From Halomicrococcus gelatinilyticus (lineage in GTDB: Archaea > Halobacteriota > Halobacteria > Halobacteriales > Haladaptataceae), in the NCBI GenBank assembly GCA_024227995.1, contig CP100465.1, positions 1,240,001 to 1,304,000 on the forward strand: a stretch of DNA of 64,000 nt, given 5' to 3'. The translations under genes and the position numbers were made by a program. The first letter of the stretch is position 1. Each line of letters opens with the position of its first letter. The notes beneath the pieces are model-generated. The model worked only from the letters and a program-made list of their open reading frames with translations, was not told where the DNA came from and ran no database searches. Shown here one piece after another: positions 1 through 7,116 of this stretch.

Positions 1-176
1 CGGACCGTCTCCAGCTGCGAGTCGTCCAGTTCGTCGTTCTCGTCGACGACGTCGACGCCGTCGAGCTGTTCGCGTGCTGTGCTGTCGTCTGCGTCCGCGT
101 CCGCAGCGACGACCGACCCTCCGCCGAGGGCCGACGCCACCAGGAACACGGACAGTATCAGGGCAGTGCGTTTCAT
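1..176 (-). CDS. Secreted protein, N-terminal part (runs off window)
   Basis: Only the first 58 codons are present; the gene continues beyond position 1. The visible part starts at the ATG read from 176 and begins with a Sec-type signal peptide: Met-Lys-Arg, then a hydrophobic stretch ending near Val-Val-Ala-Ala. A very acidic Asp/Glu-rich region follows, typical of an exported haloarchaeal protein. It lies 164 bases downstream of, and on the same strand as, the membrane-anchored regulator at 341-886. Secreted proteins next to membrane wHTH proteins are a common haloarchaeal pairing. The function cannot be read from the fragment. Confidence 0.7.
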   Translation of the reverse strand, partial: MKRTALILSVFLVASALGGGSVVAADADADDSTAREQLDGVDVVDENDELDDSQLETV

Positions 177-340
177 GGTCGTACTCTTCGCGACCCGGAC
201 GGGCCGTCCGCGGAGCGACGGGGACCGCCGTCCGCGAGCGGCAAGGTCCGTCCGGACCGCGACGGGTACACCTCGCGTGAAAGACCGGATATATCCCCGT
301 TGGTAACGGGCGGAAGGAGCGTTCGAAACTACCGTTCCGG

Positions 341-886
341 CTACAGCAGCATGACGACGTTCCCCATCCCACGACGCTTGCGCTCGACGAGGTTCTTGCT
401 CTCCAGGTTGTCCAGCGTGCGGCTCACCGTCGCCTTCGAGAGGTCGGTCTGTTCGACGATCTCGTTCTGGGCCAGCACGCCGTCGGCGTCCAGGACGACC
501 TCGTAGATCTGGCGTTCGTTGTTGACGAGCTGGTCGGCCGTCTCGTCCCACTCCTCGCGACGCATCTCCAGCAGTTCGTCGCTGGACTCGGGGACGGGCT
601 CCGGCGTGTCGGCGGCCGTCCCGGTTGCGGTCCCGCCGTCGGGACGGGCGCGACCGCCGACCAGCAGGTACGTCCCGCTCGCGCCGAGAAGGGTCGCCGC
701 GACGGTTATCACGCCGACGTCGCTGTACCGGAAGTAACCGCCAAGCTCCGCCACCTTCGTCCCGTTCTCGCCCACGGAGACCATGACCGGGGACGGGGTG
801 ATCAACTGTACCGCGAGGACGATGATCGCGGCGACGAAGACGACCGCTGCGAAGAGTTGCTTGCGGTGGAGGGCCCGCACGTCCAT
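341..886 (-). CDS. Membrane-anchored winged-helix transcriptional regulator
   Basis: 181 aa. Two transmembrane segments (about residues 9-28 and 53-76) enclose a short extracytoplasmic loop. A hydrophilic linker leads to a C-terminal MarR/IclR-like winged helix (about 115-181), with the recognition region around Leu-Ser-Lys-Ala-Thr-Val-Ser-Arg-Thr-Leu. This layout is known in haloarchaea as a membrane-tethered regulator that may sense an envelope signal; the signal is unknown. The ATG at 886 is chosen because the frame further upstream overlaps the divergent gene at 1020 and lacks protein-like composition. A perfect palindrome (957-979) lies between the two starts and could be its operator. 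Confidence 0.85.
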   Translation of the reverse strand: MDVRALHRKQLFAAVVFVAAIIVLAVQLITPSPVMVSVGENGTKVAELGGYFRYSDVGVITVAATLLGASGTYLLVGGRARPDGGTATGTAADTPEPVPESSDELLEMRREEWDETADQLVNNERQIYEVVLDADGVLAQNEIVEQTDLSKATVSRTLDNLESKNLVERKRRGMGNVVMLL

Positions 887-956
887 AGTTGGGCGTCCGA
901 CGGCAGCCCTTAATGACCGTCGGTTTACATTCGCGGAACGCCACTGAAACGCCCGT

Positions 957-979
957 GAAACGCGTTCGGAACGCGTTTC
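957..979. promoter_or_regulatory. 23-bp perfect palindrome, putative operator
   Basis: Two 11-base arms, GAAACGCGTTC and GAACGCGTTTC, flank one central G. An additional direct GAAACGC half-site starts at about 946. The palindrome lies between the divergent starts at 886 and 1020, 41 bases from the rightward ATG, where an operator would be expected. Binding by the regulator at 341-886 is inference. Confidence 0.6.
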
Positions 980-1019
980 GGCCGTAGATTGATGAGGTCT
1001 TTCACCCAAAACGTACACG

Positions 1020-1667
1020 ATGACGAACGACCTTCGCTCCCGGTTCGTCGCGCTGTTCGGTTTCGCGGTGCTCGCGACGGGCGTGGTCTGGGGCGGGACC
1101 ACCCTGGGCGTGGGTGCGCCCGTCACGGATGCCGACCCCGCCGCGACGTTCAACGTTACCGGCGACGGCGTCACGCTCTCGGACGGCGACCGGGAGGTCA
1201 CGGTCGTCGACAACTTCACCGAAGGGAAGGAAGTCGAGATCGAACAGACCGACGGCCGTTTCACGGTGAGGACGACGCAGCCACTGACCGCCGACGAACG
1301 CGAGCGGGCGGTCGACGTCGTCCGGAGCAACGAGACGGTCCAGAATCACCTCGACGAGATGGACGACTACGGGTTCGCGGTCGAGCCCATCCGCAAGGTC
1401 GAGGCGAGTGAGTCCGTCGAGATCGACGTGAAAGCGCCCGGAAACGCCAGCAGCGTCGTCGAGGTCGCCAACGGATCTACGGCGACGTTCACGCTGGAGA
1501 TGGAGAACGCCAGCGTCGAGACCGACGACGACTCGGTCCTGGTCGCCGACGAGCGGTCGTACGTCGAAGACGAGGCGGCCGTCGAGATACGGCGGGCCGA
1601 CGGGACGGTGGCGTACGACGTGTTCGTGGACCTGGAACGGGGAACCGTCGTGCAGATAAGCGGGTGA
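1020..1667 (+). CDS. Exported or membrane-anchored protein of unknown function
   Basis: 215 aa. An N-terminal hydrophobic helix (about residues 9-29) acts as a signal or anchor. The rest is a predicted extracellular beta-rich acidic domain with several Asn-X-Ser/Thr sequons (for example Asn-Val-Thr and Asn-Ala-Ser). I recognise no catalytic motif. It is divergent from the membrane wHTH gene and shares a palindrome-containing promoter with it, so it may be that regulator's target or signal partner (inference). Confidence 0.8.
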   Translation: MTNDLRSRFVALFGFAVLATGVVWGGTTLGVGAPVTDADPAATFNVTGDGVTLSDGDREVTVVDNFTEGKEVEIEQTDGRFTVRTTQPLTADERERAVDVVRSNETVQNHLDEMDDYGFAVEPIRKVEASESVEIDVKAPGNASSVVEVANGSTATFTLEMENASVETDDDSVLVADERSYVEDEAAVEIRRADGTVAYDVFVDLERGTVVQISG

Positions 1668-1736
1668 ACCACGGGCGACCGCGCGCCGCGACTCCGAATT
1701 GCAAGGGTTATACCGGCCCGACTGAAACCGGGGAGT

Positions 1737-2570
1737 ATGAGCGACGAGGACGGCCGGGCGTTCGTCCCGGGACACGTGACCGGCTTCTTCAGCAGTCACG
1801 AGGCCGACGACCCCGAGCGGGCGGGGTCGCGCGGGGCGGGACTGGCGCTGTCGGACGGCGTCACGGTGACGGTCGAACCGGCCGCGGAGACGAGCATCGA
1901 ACTCGACGGCGAGTACGCGTCCGTCGAGGCCGGGCGGCGCGTGCTGGACGAACTCGACGTGACCGCCCGCGTCACGGCGGAGACGGACCTCCCGGTCGGC
2001 GCGGGGTTCGGCGTCTCGGGAGCGCTGGCGCTCGGCACCGCGCTCGCCGCCAACGACGCGTTCGACTGCGGGCGCTCGGAGAACGAACTGGTGACCGTCG
2101 CCCACGTCGCGGAGGTGGCAGCGGGGACGGGGCTCGGCGACGTCGTCGCCCAGTCGCGCGGCGGCGTGCCGATACGGCTCGAACCGGGCGCGCCCGAGTA
2201 CAACCGCCTCGACGGCGTGCCGGCCCGGACGCGCGTGGAGTACTGCTCGCTCGGCGAACTCTCGACCGCCGAGGTGCTGGCGGGCAACACCGACCGCCTC
2301 TCGGAGGCGGGCGTGAACGCGCTCGTCGACCTGGTGACCGAACCGACGCTCGACGAGTTCGTCCGCCTCTCCCGCGAGTTCGCCGAGGAGGCCGACCTCC
2401 TCACCGACGACGTGCGCGCGGTCATCGAGGACGTGGAGGCCGAGGGCGGGCAGGCGTCGATGGCGATGCTCGGCGAGACGGTGTTCGCGCTCGGAACCGG
2501 GCTGACAGACGCTGGCTACGACGCCACCGCCTGCGAGGTCCACCCAGGCGGCGCGACGCTGGTCGAGTGA
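1737..2570 (+). CDS. Pantoate kinase (archaeal CoA pathway)
   Basis: 277 aa GHMP-superfamily kinase of the archaeal pantoate kinase type (COG1829). It phosphorylates pantoate to 4-phosphopantoate, the first of the two archaeal steps that replace bacterial PanC/CoaA. The N-terminus carries the family signature Val-Pro-Gly-His-Val-Thr-Gly-Phe-Phe. The GHMP ATP-binding loop, Leu-Pro-Val-Gly-Ala-Gly-Phe-Gly-Val-Ser-Gly, is at about residues 85-95. Length is normal. The enzyme for the next step lies 123 bases downstream on the same strand, which confirms the assignment by context. Confidence 0.93.
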   Translation: MSDEDGRAFVPGHVTGFFSSHEADDPERAGSRGAGLALSDGVTVTVEPAAETSIELDGEYASVEAGRRVLDELDVTARVTAETDLPVGAGFGVSGALALGTALAANDAFDCGRSENELVTVAHVAEVAAGTGLGDVVAQSRGGVPIRLEPGAPEYNRLDGVPARTRVEYCSLGELSTAEVLAGNTDRLSEAGVNALVDLVTEPTLDEFVRLSREFAEEADLLTDDVRAVIEDVEAEGGQASMAMLGETVFALGTGLTDAGYDATACEVHPGGATLVE

Positions 2571-2693
2571 CGGCCGGGGGACGAGGTCTGGAGACGACTG
2601 GAGACTCCGTCTGGAGTGACGGCCAGAGGACGACGCTGGGCGCGTCGCGCGGAAACGAACTGCTTTTTGACGCCTCACGACCGAGTGAAACGC

Positions 2694-3437
2694 ATGACCG
2701 ACATCCCCGACGACCACCCGCGCGCGCAGTCGCTGCGGACGCGCCACCGCATCGAGGACGGCGTCGAGAAGGGCATCACGAGCAAGCAGGGCCTCATCGC
2801 CGAGGGGCGCGGCGAGGCGTTCGACTACCTGCTGGGGGAGCGGACGCTCCCGAGCGCCGATGCGGCCGAGCGCGCCGCGGCCGCGCAGTTGCTGCTGGCC
2901 GACCACCCCGTGCTCTCGGTCAACGGGAACGTGGCTGCGCTCGTTCCAGCGGAGATGGTCGAACTCGCCGACGTAACCGGGGCCGACCTGGAGGTGAACC
3001 TGTTCAACCGGACCGAGGAGCGCATCGAGGCCATCGCGGACCACCTCCGCGAGCACGGGGCCGAGGAGGTCAAGGGACTCGCGGCGGACGAACGCATCCC
3101 GGGCCTGGAGCACGAGCGGGCGAAGGTGGACGCCGACGGCATCTACGCCGCCGACGTCGTGCTGGTCCCGCTGGAGGACGGCGACCGCGCGGCGGCGCTG
3201 GCCGAGATGGGCAAGACCGAGATCGTCGTCGACCTCAACCCGATGTCGCGGTCGCCGCAGGCCGCCGCCATCCCCGTCGTCGACAACGTGATGCGCGCGA
3301 TCCCGAACGTCACCGAGCACGCCCGCGACCTGGCCGACGCGCCAGCGGCCGAACTGGAACGCATCGTCGAGGAGTTCGACCCCGACGAGGCGCTGGCCGC
3401 CGCGGAACGGGCGCTACGGACGCTCGACGACGACTGA
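2694..3437 (+). CDS. 4-phosphopantoate--beta-alanine ligase (phosphopantothenate synthetase)
   Basis: 247 aa, archaeal COG1701 family. It condenses 4-phosphopantoate with beta-alanine using ATP to give 4-phosphopantothenate for CoA. The family start (Ile-Pro-Asp-Asp-His-Pro-Arg) and the Gly-Ile-Thr-Ser-Lys-Gln-Gly-Leu segment are visible, as is the C-terminal Asp-Leu-Asn-Pro-Met-Ser-Arg-Ser motif near residues 178-185. The ATG at 2694 is preferred over an in-frame ATG 78 bases upstream. A TATA-like TTTTTGA at 2664-2670 lies about 27 bases before it, suggesting a leaderless mRNA and its own promoter despite linkage to pantoate kinase. Confidence 0.93.
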   Translation: MTDIPDDHPRAQSLRTRHRIEDGVEKGITSKQGLIAEGRGEAFDYLLGERTLPSADAAERAAAAQLLLADHPVLSVNGNVAALVPAEMVELADVTGADLEVNLFNRTEERIEAIADHLREHGAEEVKGLAADERIPGLEHERAKVDADGIYAADVVLVPLEDGDRAAALAEMGKTEIVVDLNPMSRSPQAAAIPVVDNVMRAIPNVTEHARDLADAPAAELERIVEEFDPDEALAAAERALRTLDDD

Positions 3438-3494
3438 GGGCGTCGGTGCGGCAGTTCCATCGATTTTTTCCGTCGCGATTACGAACCATTATCC

Positions 3495-4319
3495 ATGCGT
3501 CATCTCGGTCTGAAAGCTCGCATGGCAATCGTCGGGGCGGTACTGTTCGCGTTCTACGCCGTCGCCGCCGTCGTCGTGATGGGCGTGTTCGGCTGGCCGC
3601 TCGCGCTCGTGCTGGTCGCCACCGTCGGCTTCGTCGGCGTCCAGTACAAGATCGGCAAGTGGGCCGCGCTCAGGAGCGTCGGTGCCGAGGAACTGCCGAA
3701 GGACCGCTACGGCGACGTCCATCGCCGCGTCGAGGCGCTCGCGGACGACATGGGCATCGACAAACCGCGACTGATGGTCGCCCGGATGGGCGTGCCGAAC
3801 GCCTTCGCCGTCGGCCGGAAGGGCGCGGGAACGGTCGTCGTCTCGGAGGAACTGCTCCAGTTGCTCGACCCGGACGAACTCGAGGGCGTCCTCGCCCACG
3901 AGCTCGCGCACATCAGCAACCGGGACGTCGTGATGATGGTGCTCGGTCAGGGGGTCGCCTCCATCGTCGCCATCGTCGCCCAGTGGGCGGTCCTGCTGAC
4001 CGGCGACAACGACATCGCGGACTTCTTCCTCGCCATCGTCGTCGGTCAGATAACCCAGTTCCTCGTCCTCATCTTCGTCTTCGCCATCTCGCGCTACCGC
4101 GAGTACGTCGCCGACAGCGACGCCGCCGAGAAGGTCGGCGGCGGGGAACCGCTGGCCCGCGCGCTGGAGAAGATCCAGCGGGGGAGCCAGCGCACTCGCG
4201 AGACGGAGGTCGACGCACAGGTGAACGCCCTGTGCATCTTCGGCGAGGAGCGCGGGCTCGAACGGCTGGTCGCGACCCACCCGCCGGTCGAGAAGCGCAT
4301 CGAGCGGCTCCGTAGCTGA
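3495..4319 (+). CDS. htpX: HtpX-like membrane zinc metalloprotease (M48)
   Basis: 274 aa. Two N-terminal transmembrane helices (about residues 10-52) are followed by the M48 catalytic domain with zinc-binding His-Glu-Leu-Ala-His at about residues 135-139. Two more hydrophobic helices follow (about 150-200), then the distal Glu in Tyr-Arg-Glu-Tyr-Val-Ala-Asp. The family degrades misfolded membrane proteins with the active site facing the cytoplasm. Its stop codon shares one base with the start of the small membrane protein at 4319, so the two are probably translated from one mRNA. Confidence 0.92.
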   Translation: MRHLGLKARMAIVGAVLFAFYAVAAVVVMGVFGWPLALVLVATVGFVGVQYKIGKWAALRSVGAEELPKDRYGDVHRRVEALADDMGIDKPRLMVARMGVPNAFAVGRKGAGTVVVSEELLQLLDPDELEGVLAHELAHISNRDVVMMVLGQGVASIVAIVAQWAVLLTGDNDIADFFLAIVVGQITQFLVLIFVFAISRYREYVADSDAAEKVGGGEPLARALEKIQRGSQRTRETEVDAQVNALCIFGEERGLERLVATHPPVEKRIERLRS

Positions 4320-4552
4320 TGGACGTCCGAACCCTCCTGGCCGGCGTCCTCGGGGTCGCGCTCGGTCTCGCGCTGGTCGCGTTCCCGGACGCCGTAATCC
4401 GCGTCCAGACCGCGGGCCGTCTCCCGGACGACCGCGGCGGCGAGTACGGCACCGGGGCGGCGACGCCCGAGCGCTGGCGACGGCTGGTCCAGGTGCTGGG
4501 CGTCGTCTTCCTCGCAGGTGGCCTCTACTTCGCGGCGACCGTGCTCGGCTAG
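4319..4552 (+). CDS. Small membrane protein of unknown function
   Basis: 77 aa with two hydrophobic helices (about residues 5-25 and 58-76) separated by an Arg/Gly-rich loop. I see no catalytic motif. The start overlaps the stop of the HtpX gene by one base (TGATG), an arrangement typical of translational coupling. It may assist or be controlled with the protease (inference). Similar two-helix proteins are widespread and uncharacterised in haloarchaea. Confidence 0.8.
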   Translation: MDVRTLLAGVLGVALGLALVAFPDAVIRVQTAGRLPDDRGGEYGTGAATPERWRRLVQVLGVVFLAGGLYFAATVLG

Positions 4553-4569
4553 ATAGAGCGGACGCGGCG

Positions 4570-5802
4570 TCACTCGCTGAGGCGCTCGCGGAGGAACCGC
4601 GCCAGCAGCGGGGCGTCGCCGACGTGCAGCAGTTTCGCGATGGAGAGCAGGTTGCCGGCGTTCGCGTCGCTCAGCGTCTCCATGTTCATGCGGTCGAGGT
4701 CGCGCATCAGCGTGTCGTAGCGTTCGTTCGACGCGAGATAGAGGAGCTGAGTCATCAGCAGGCGGGTCCGCATCTGCGGCGCGACGCGGTCGTGCCAGAG
4801 GTCGTCGTAGATGGCCATGCTCTCGGCCGACGTGTCAGGCTCCTCGGGCGTGAAACAGCGGTCGGCGGTGATGGCCGCAGCGCGACCGGACTGCATCCCC
4901 TTGTGGATGCCCTCGCCCCAGAGCGGGTCGACGGTCGGGACGGTGTCGCCGACGGCCATGAAGTTGTCCGTACTCAGGCCGTCGGGCATCTGGATGTGGG
5001 CGGATCCGCGGTGGTGTTCCCCCTCGATGCGCTCGGCGTCCGCGAACCGTGGGTCGGTGTCGAGCCAGTGCTTTAGGTAGTCGTCGATGCCCATGCCGTC
5101 GCGGGCCTTGTCCTTGTGGGTCTGGTTCTTGATGTAGCAGACGCCGACCTTCGCGGTGTCTTCGCCGGTGTGGAAGATCCACGAGTAGCCGCCGGGCGCG
5201 ATGTCGTGGTCGAGGCGGAGCATCATCGCGTCCCGGAGATCCGCGAAGTCCTCGTGGGCCATGTCGATGCCCTCCAGTTCGTACTCGACGCCGATGGCCT
5301 GCTTGTCGCGCTTGAGGTCGCTCACGCCGAGCTTCTTCGCGAGCGGCGCGCTCGGCCCGGTGGCGTCGACGACGATGTCGGCGTACACCTCCTGGTCACC
5401 GGCGTACTGCACGCCGACGACCTCGCCGTCCTCCATGACGGGGTTGGCGACGCGGGCGTCGAACCAGTATTCCGCACCCTTCTCGCGGCCGTCGCGGACC
5501 AGGTAGCGCTTGAAGTCGGCGAACTCCAGGACCGCACCCGGCTGGGACTGGCGGTAGTGCTCGTTCGGCGATTCGAGGACGACGCTGTCGGTGTACTGCA
5601 TCACGACGTCGTCCGGGATGCCGAACGACCCCATCATCGACGGGAACGTCCCGGCGGTCGACTTGTTGCTCTGGCGCGGGAACTCGTCCTCGGACTCCGC
5701 TTCGAGGACGACGACGTCGTAGCCCCGCTGGGCCAGGTCGCGCGCACACTGGGCACCGGCGGGCCCGGCGCCTGCGACGACGACGTCGAAGTGGTCGGTC
5801 AT
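4570..5802 (-). CDS. Geranylgeranyl reductase family FAD-dependent oxidoreductase
   Basis: 410 aa. An N-terminal Rossmann FAD-binding motif (Gly-Ala-Gly-Pro-Ala-Gly, about residues 10-15) is present, as is the later FAD-binding Gly-Asp-Thr-Val-Pro-Thr-Val-Asp-Pro segment near residue 290. Together they place it in COG0644, which includes enzymes that saturate geranylgeranyl chains of archaeal lipids. The substrate could be a digeranylgeranyl lipid or another prenyl compound. The ATG at 5802 overlaps the stop of the 63-aa gene upstream by four bases (ATGA), and this fixes the start. A paralogue lies at 38999-40090. Confidence 0.88.
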   Translation of the reverse strand: MTDHFDVVVAGAGPAGAQCARDLAQRGYDVVVLEAESEDEFPRQSNKSTAGTFPSMMGSFGIPDDVVMQYTDSVVLESPNEHYRQSQPGAVLEFADFKRYLVRDGREKGAEYWFDARVANPVMEDGEVVGVQYAGDQEVYADIVVDATGPSAPLAKKLGVSDLKRDKQAIGVEYELEGIDMAHEDFADLRDAMMLRLDHDIAPGGYSWIFHTGEDTAKVGVCYIKNQTHKDKARDGMGIDDYLKHWLDTDPRFADAERIEGEHHRGSAHIQMPDGLSTDNFMAVGDTVPTVDPLWGEGIHKGMQSGRAAAITADRCFTPEEPDTSAESMAIYDDLWHDRVAPQMRTRLLMTQLLYLASNERYDTLMRDLDRMNMETLSDANAGNLLSIAKLLHVGDAPLLARFLRERLSE

Positions 5803-5990
5803 CGCCCGCTCCCCCCTGGTCGGTCGTCGTCGGTTGCGTTCGCAAGCCCGGCAGTGGCGACCGCCCGGACGACCGCCGCGCCACTGGCGCGGCCATCGCA
5901 GGCGTCGACGCACTCGCCGGCCGTCGCCGCCGCGGCGAACCCGGCGGGTTCGTGGGGTACGGCGGCGACGTCGCGTGGTTCCGCAGTCAT
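5799..5990 (-). CDS. Small protein coupled to the reductase
   Basis: 63 aa, rich in Ala and acidic residues, with two Cys (Gly-Glu-Cys-Val-Asp-Ala-Cys, about residues 25-31). Support for it being real: the stop overlaps the reductase start as ATGA; codons have the high third-position GC of the genome; and a TATA box (6017-6024) sits about 30 bases before its ATG, so the reductase mRNA would begin at this ORF. Function is unknown. An accessory or cofactor-related peptide is possible, but I do not recognise a family. Confidence 0.55.
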   Translation of the reverse strand: MTAEPRDVAAVPHEPAGFAAAATAGECVDACDGRASGAAVVRAVATAGLANATDDDRPGGSGR

Positions 5991-6016
5991 CTCTACACTG
6001 TGTTGCCGGTCATATC

Positions 6017-6024
6017 ATAAAAAA
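6017..6024 (-). promoter_or_regulatory. TATA box for the 63-aa gene/reductase operon
   Basis: TTTTTTAT read on the minus strand, centred about 30 bases before the ATG at 5990. This matches the usual haloarchaeal TATA distance for a leaderless or short-leader transcript. No comparable box stands just before the reductase ATG at 5802, so the two genes probably share this promoter. Confidence 0.6.
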
Positions 6025-6250
6025 CGGGCGCAAACGCTTTGAGGACGGAATTAAGTCGTTGTTCGTTGGTCGCAACTCGACGCGGCGGTGAAATCTGGCC
6101 CGGACAGACACCTCCTCCGCGGACGAGTATGGGCGGGCAAAGGTTCGGCGTTCCGACGCGGTCGCGCTGGTAGCGACCCCAGATAGCGAAGGTAAAGATG
6201 ACATCTACCAAAGATATTATTACTGTTAGGTAGGAACTGAAACCTGTTCG

Positions 6251-6997
6251 ATGAGAGTAAGCCACGTCGTCGTTATCGCAACACTCGCAATATACGTCTT
6301 CTTCGCGATAGCGGCGACGTTCCAGGTCGTCGACCCCCGGCTTACCCAGGCGAGCCAGCCCCCCGACGTCGACTTCTCGGACCCGCCGTCGGACGTCGTC
6401 GCGACGTCAGTCACGAAGCTCGAGCATATGGACTACAGCTCCAAGTTCATCGCGTCACCCAACGAATCTGGAACGAACAGTAGTTCGAAATCCATCGAAA
6501 CCCGAGTCGAACATTCTGACGCGGAGTACGTCGTGGACAATTTGTTCGGGGTCGACGGTATGAAACTGTACGCCAACGACGCGACAGCGTGGATTTGGAC
6601 GAGCGGCGATGGCTGGCAGCTGCTCAGAAAGACGCATATATCGTTCCCGTCGAACTACGCGTACCCGACAGCGGACAAGCTCCACCCGTTCAACGTCTCG
6701 TCGATTAGACGGGCGGAAGGCGCGATCGTCGACGAAACCGCGACGCAGGTCGTCATCCGGATCAACGATACGACGACGAGTGGTACTGACGTGCCGGGAT
6801 ACACGCGTTTCCACATCGACAAGCGGAGCGGAAACCTCCGGAAGGCGGTCCAGGTAGGGCGATACGACGGCGAAACGGGAACAGTGAAGATTAGGTTCAA
6901 CGAGGTCGGAACGACCACCGTCGAGCGACCGGACGCGATCGGATTCTCGGCGTGGGAGCTAGTCGGCGACCTCATGCGGTACACGCCCGCAGAGTAG
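6251..6997 (+). CDS. Exported protein of unknown function
   Basis: 248 aa. An N-terminal hydrophobic helix (about residues 5-24) anchors or exports it. The remainder is a soluble domain with beta-rich character and several sequons (Asn-Glu-Ser, Asn-Ser-Ser, Asn-Val-Ser). It vaguely resembles LolA/LppX-like outer-surface domains (Trp-Ile-Trp-Thr-Ser-Gly-Asp-Gly-Trp near the middle), but I cannot assign it. An AT-rich stretch around 6209-6225 probably holds the promoter. Base composition is more AT-rich than in neighbouring housekeeping genes, as in the genes to its right. Confidence 0.75.
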   Translation: MRVSHVVVIATLAIYVFFAIAATFQVVDPRLTQASQPPDVDFSDPPSDVVATSVTKLEHMDYSSKFIASPNESGTNSSSKSIETRVEHSDAEYVVDNLFGVDGMKLYANDATAWIWTSGDGWQLLRKTHISFPSNYAYPTADKLHPFNVSSIRRAEGAIVDETATQVVIRINDTTTSGTDVPGYTRFHIDKRSGNLRKAVQVGRYDGETGTVKIRFNEVGTTTVERPDAIGFSAWELVGDLMRYTPAE

Positions 6998-7070
6998 TTC
7001 GGGCACCGTCTCGTCGAGCGTCCGTAACATTCGATGGCGGTCTCGGTTACGTACACGCCCCCGAGAGACG

Positions 7071-7102
7071 TCCGGAAACTGACGGCTCGAAGAGTTTCCG
7101 GA
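7071..7102. terminator. Inverted repeat between convergent genes
   Basis: Perfect 10-bp arms TCCGGAAACT and AGTTTCCGGA with a 12-base loop, placed between the stop at 6997 (rightward) and the stop at 7117 (leftward). A single hairpin serving both convergent genes is the natural reading; no long T-tract follows. Confidence 0.5.
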
Positions 7103-7116
7103 GGTTCGACCGTCGC

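Noticed and set aside
1664..4315. 883-codon open frame on the plus strand
   Set aside because: Arg/Gly-rich shadow of the CoA genes and htpX; GC-rich codons leave alternative frames open. The real genes explain the region fully.
5993..6265. Leftward open frame with a hydrophobic N-terminus
   Set aside because: It covers the promoter regions of both divergent neighbours, starts with GTG inside another gene, and its hydrophobicity comes from AT-rich promoter DNA.
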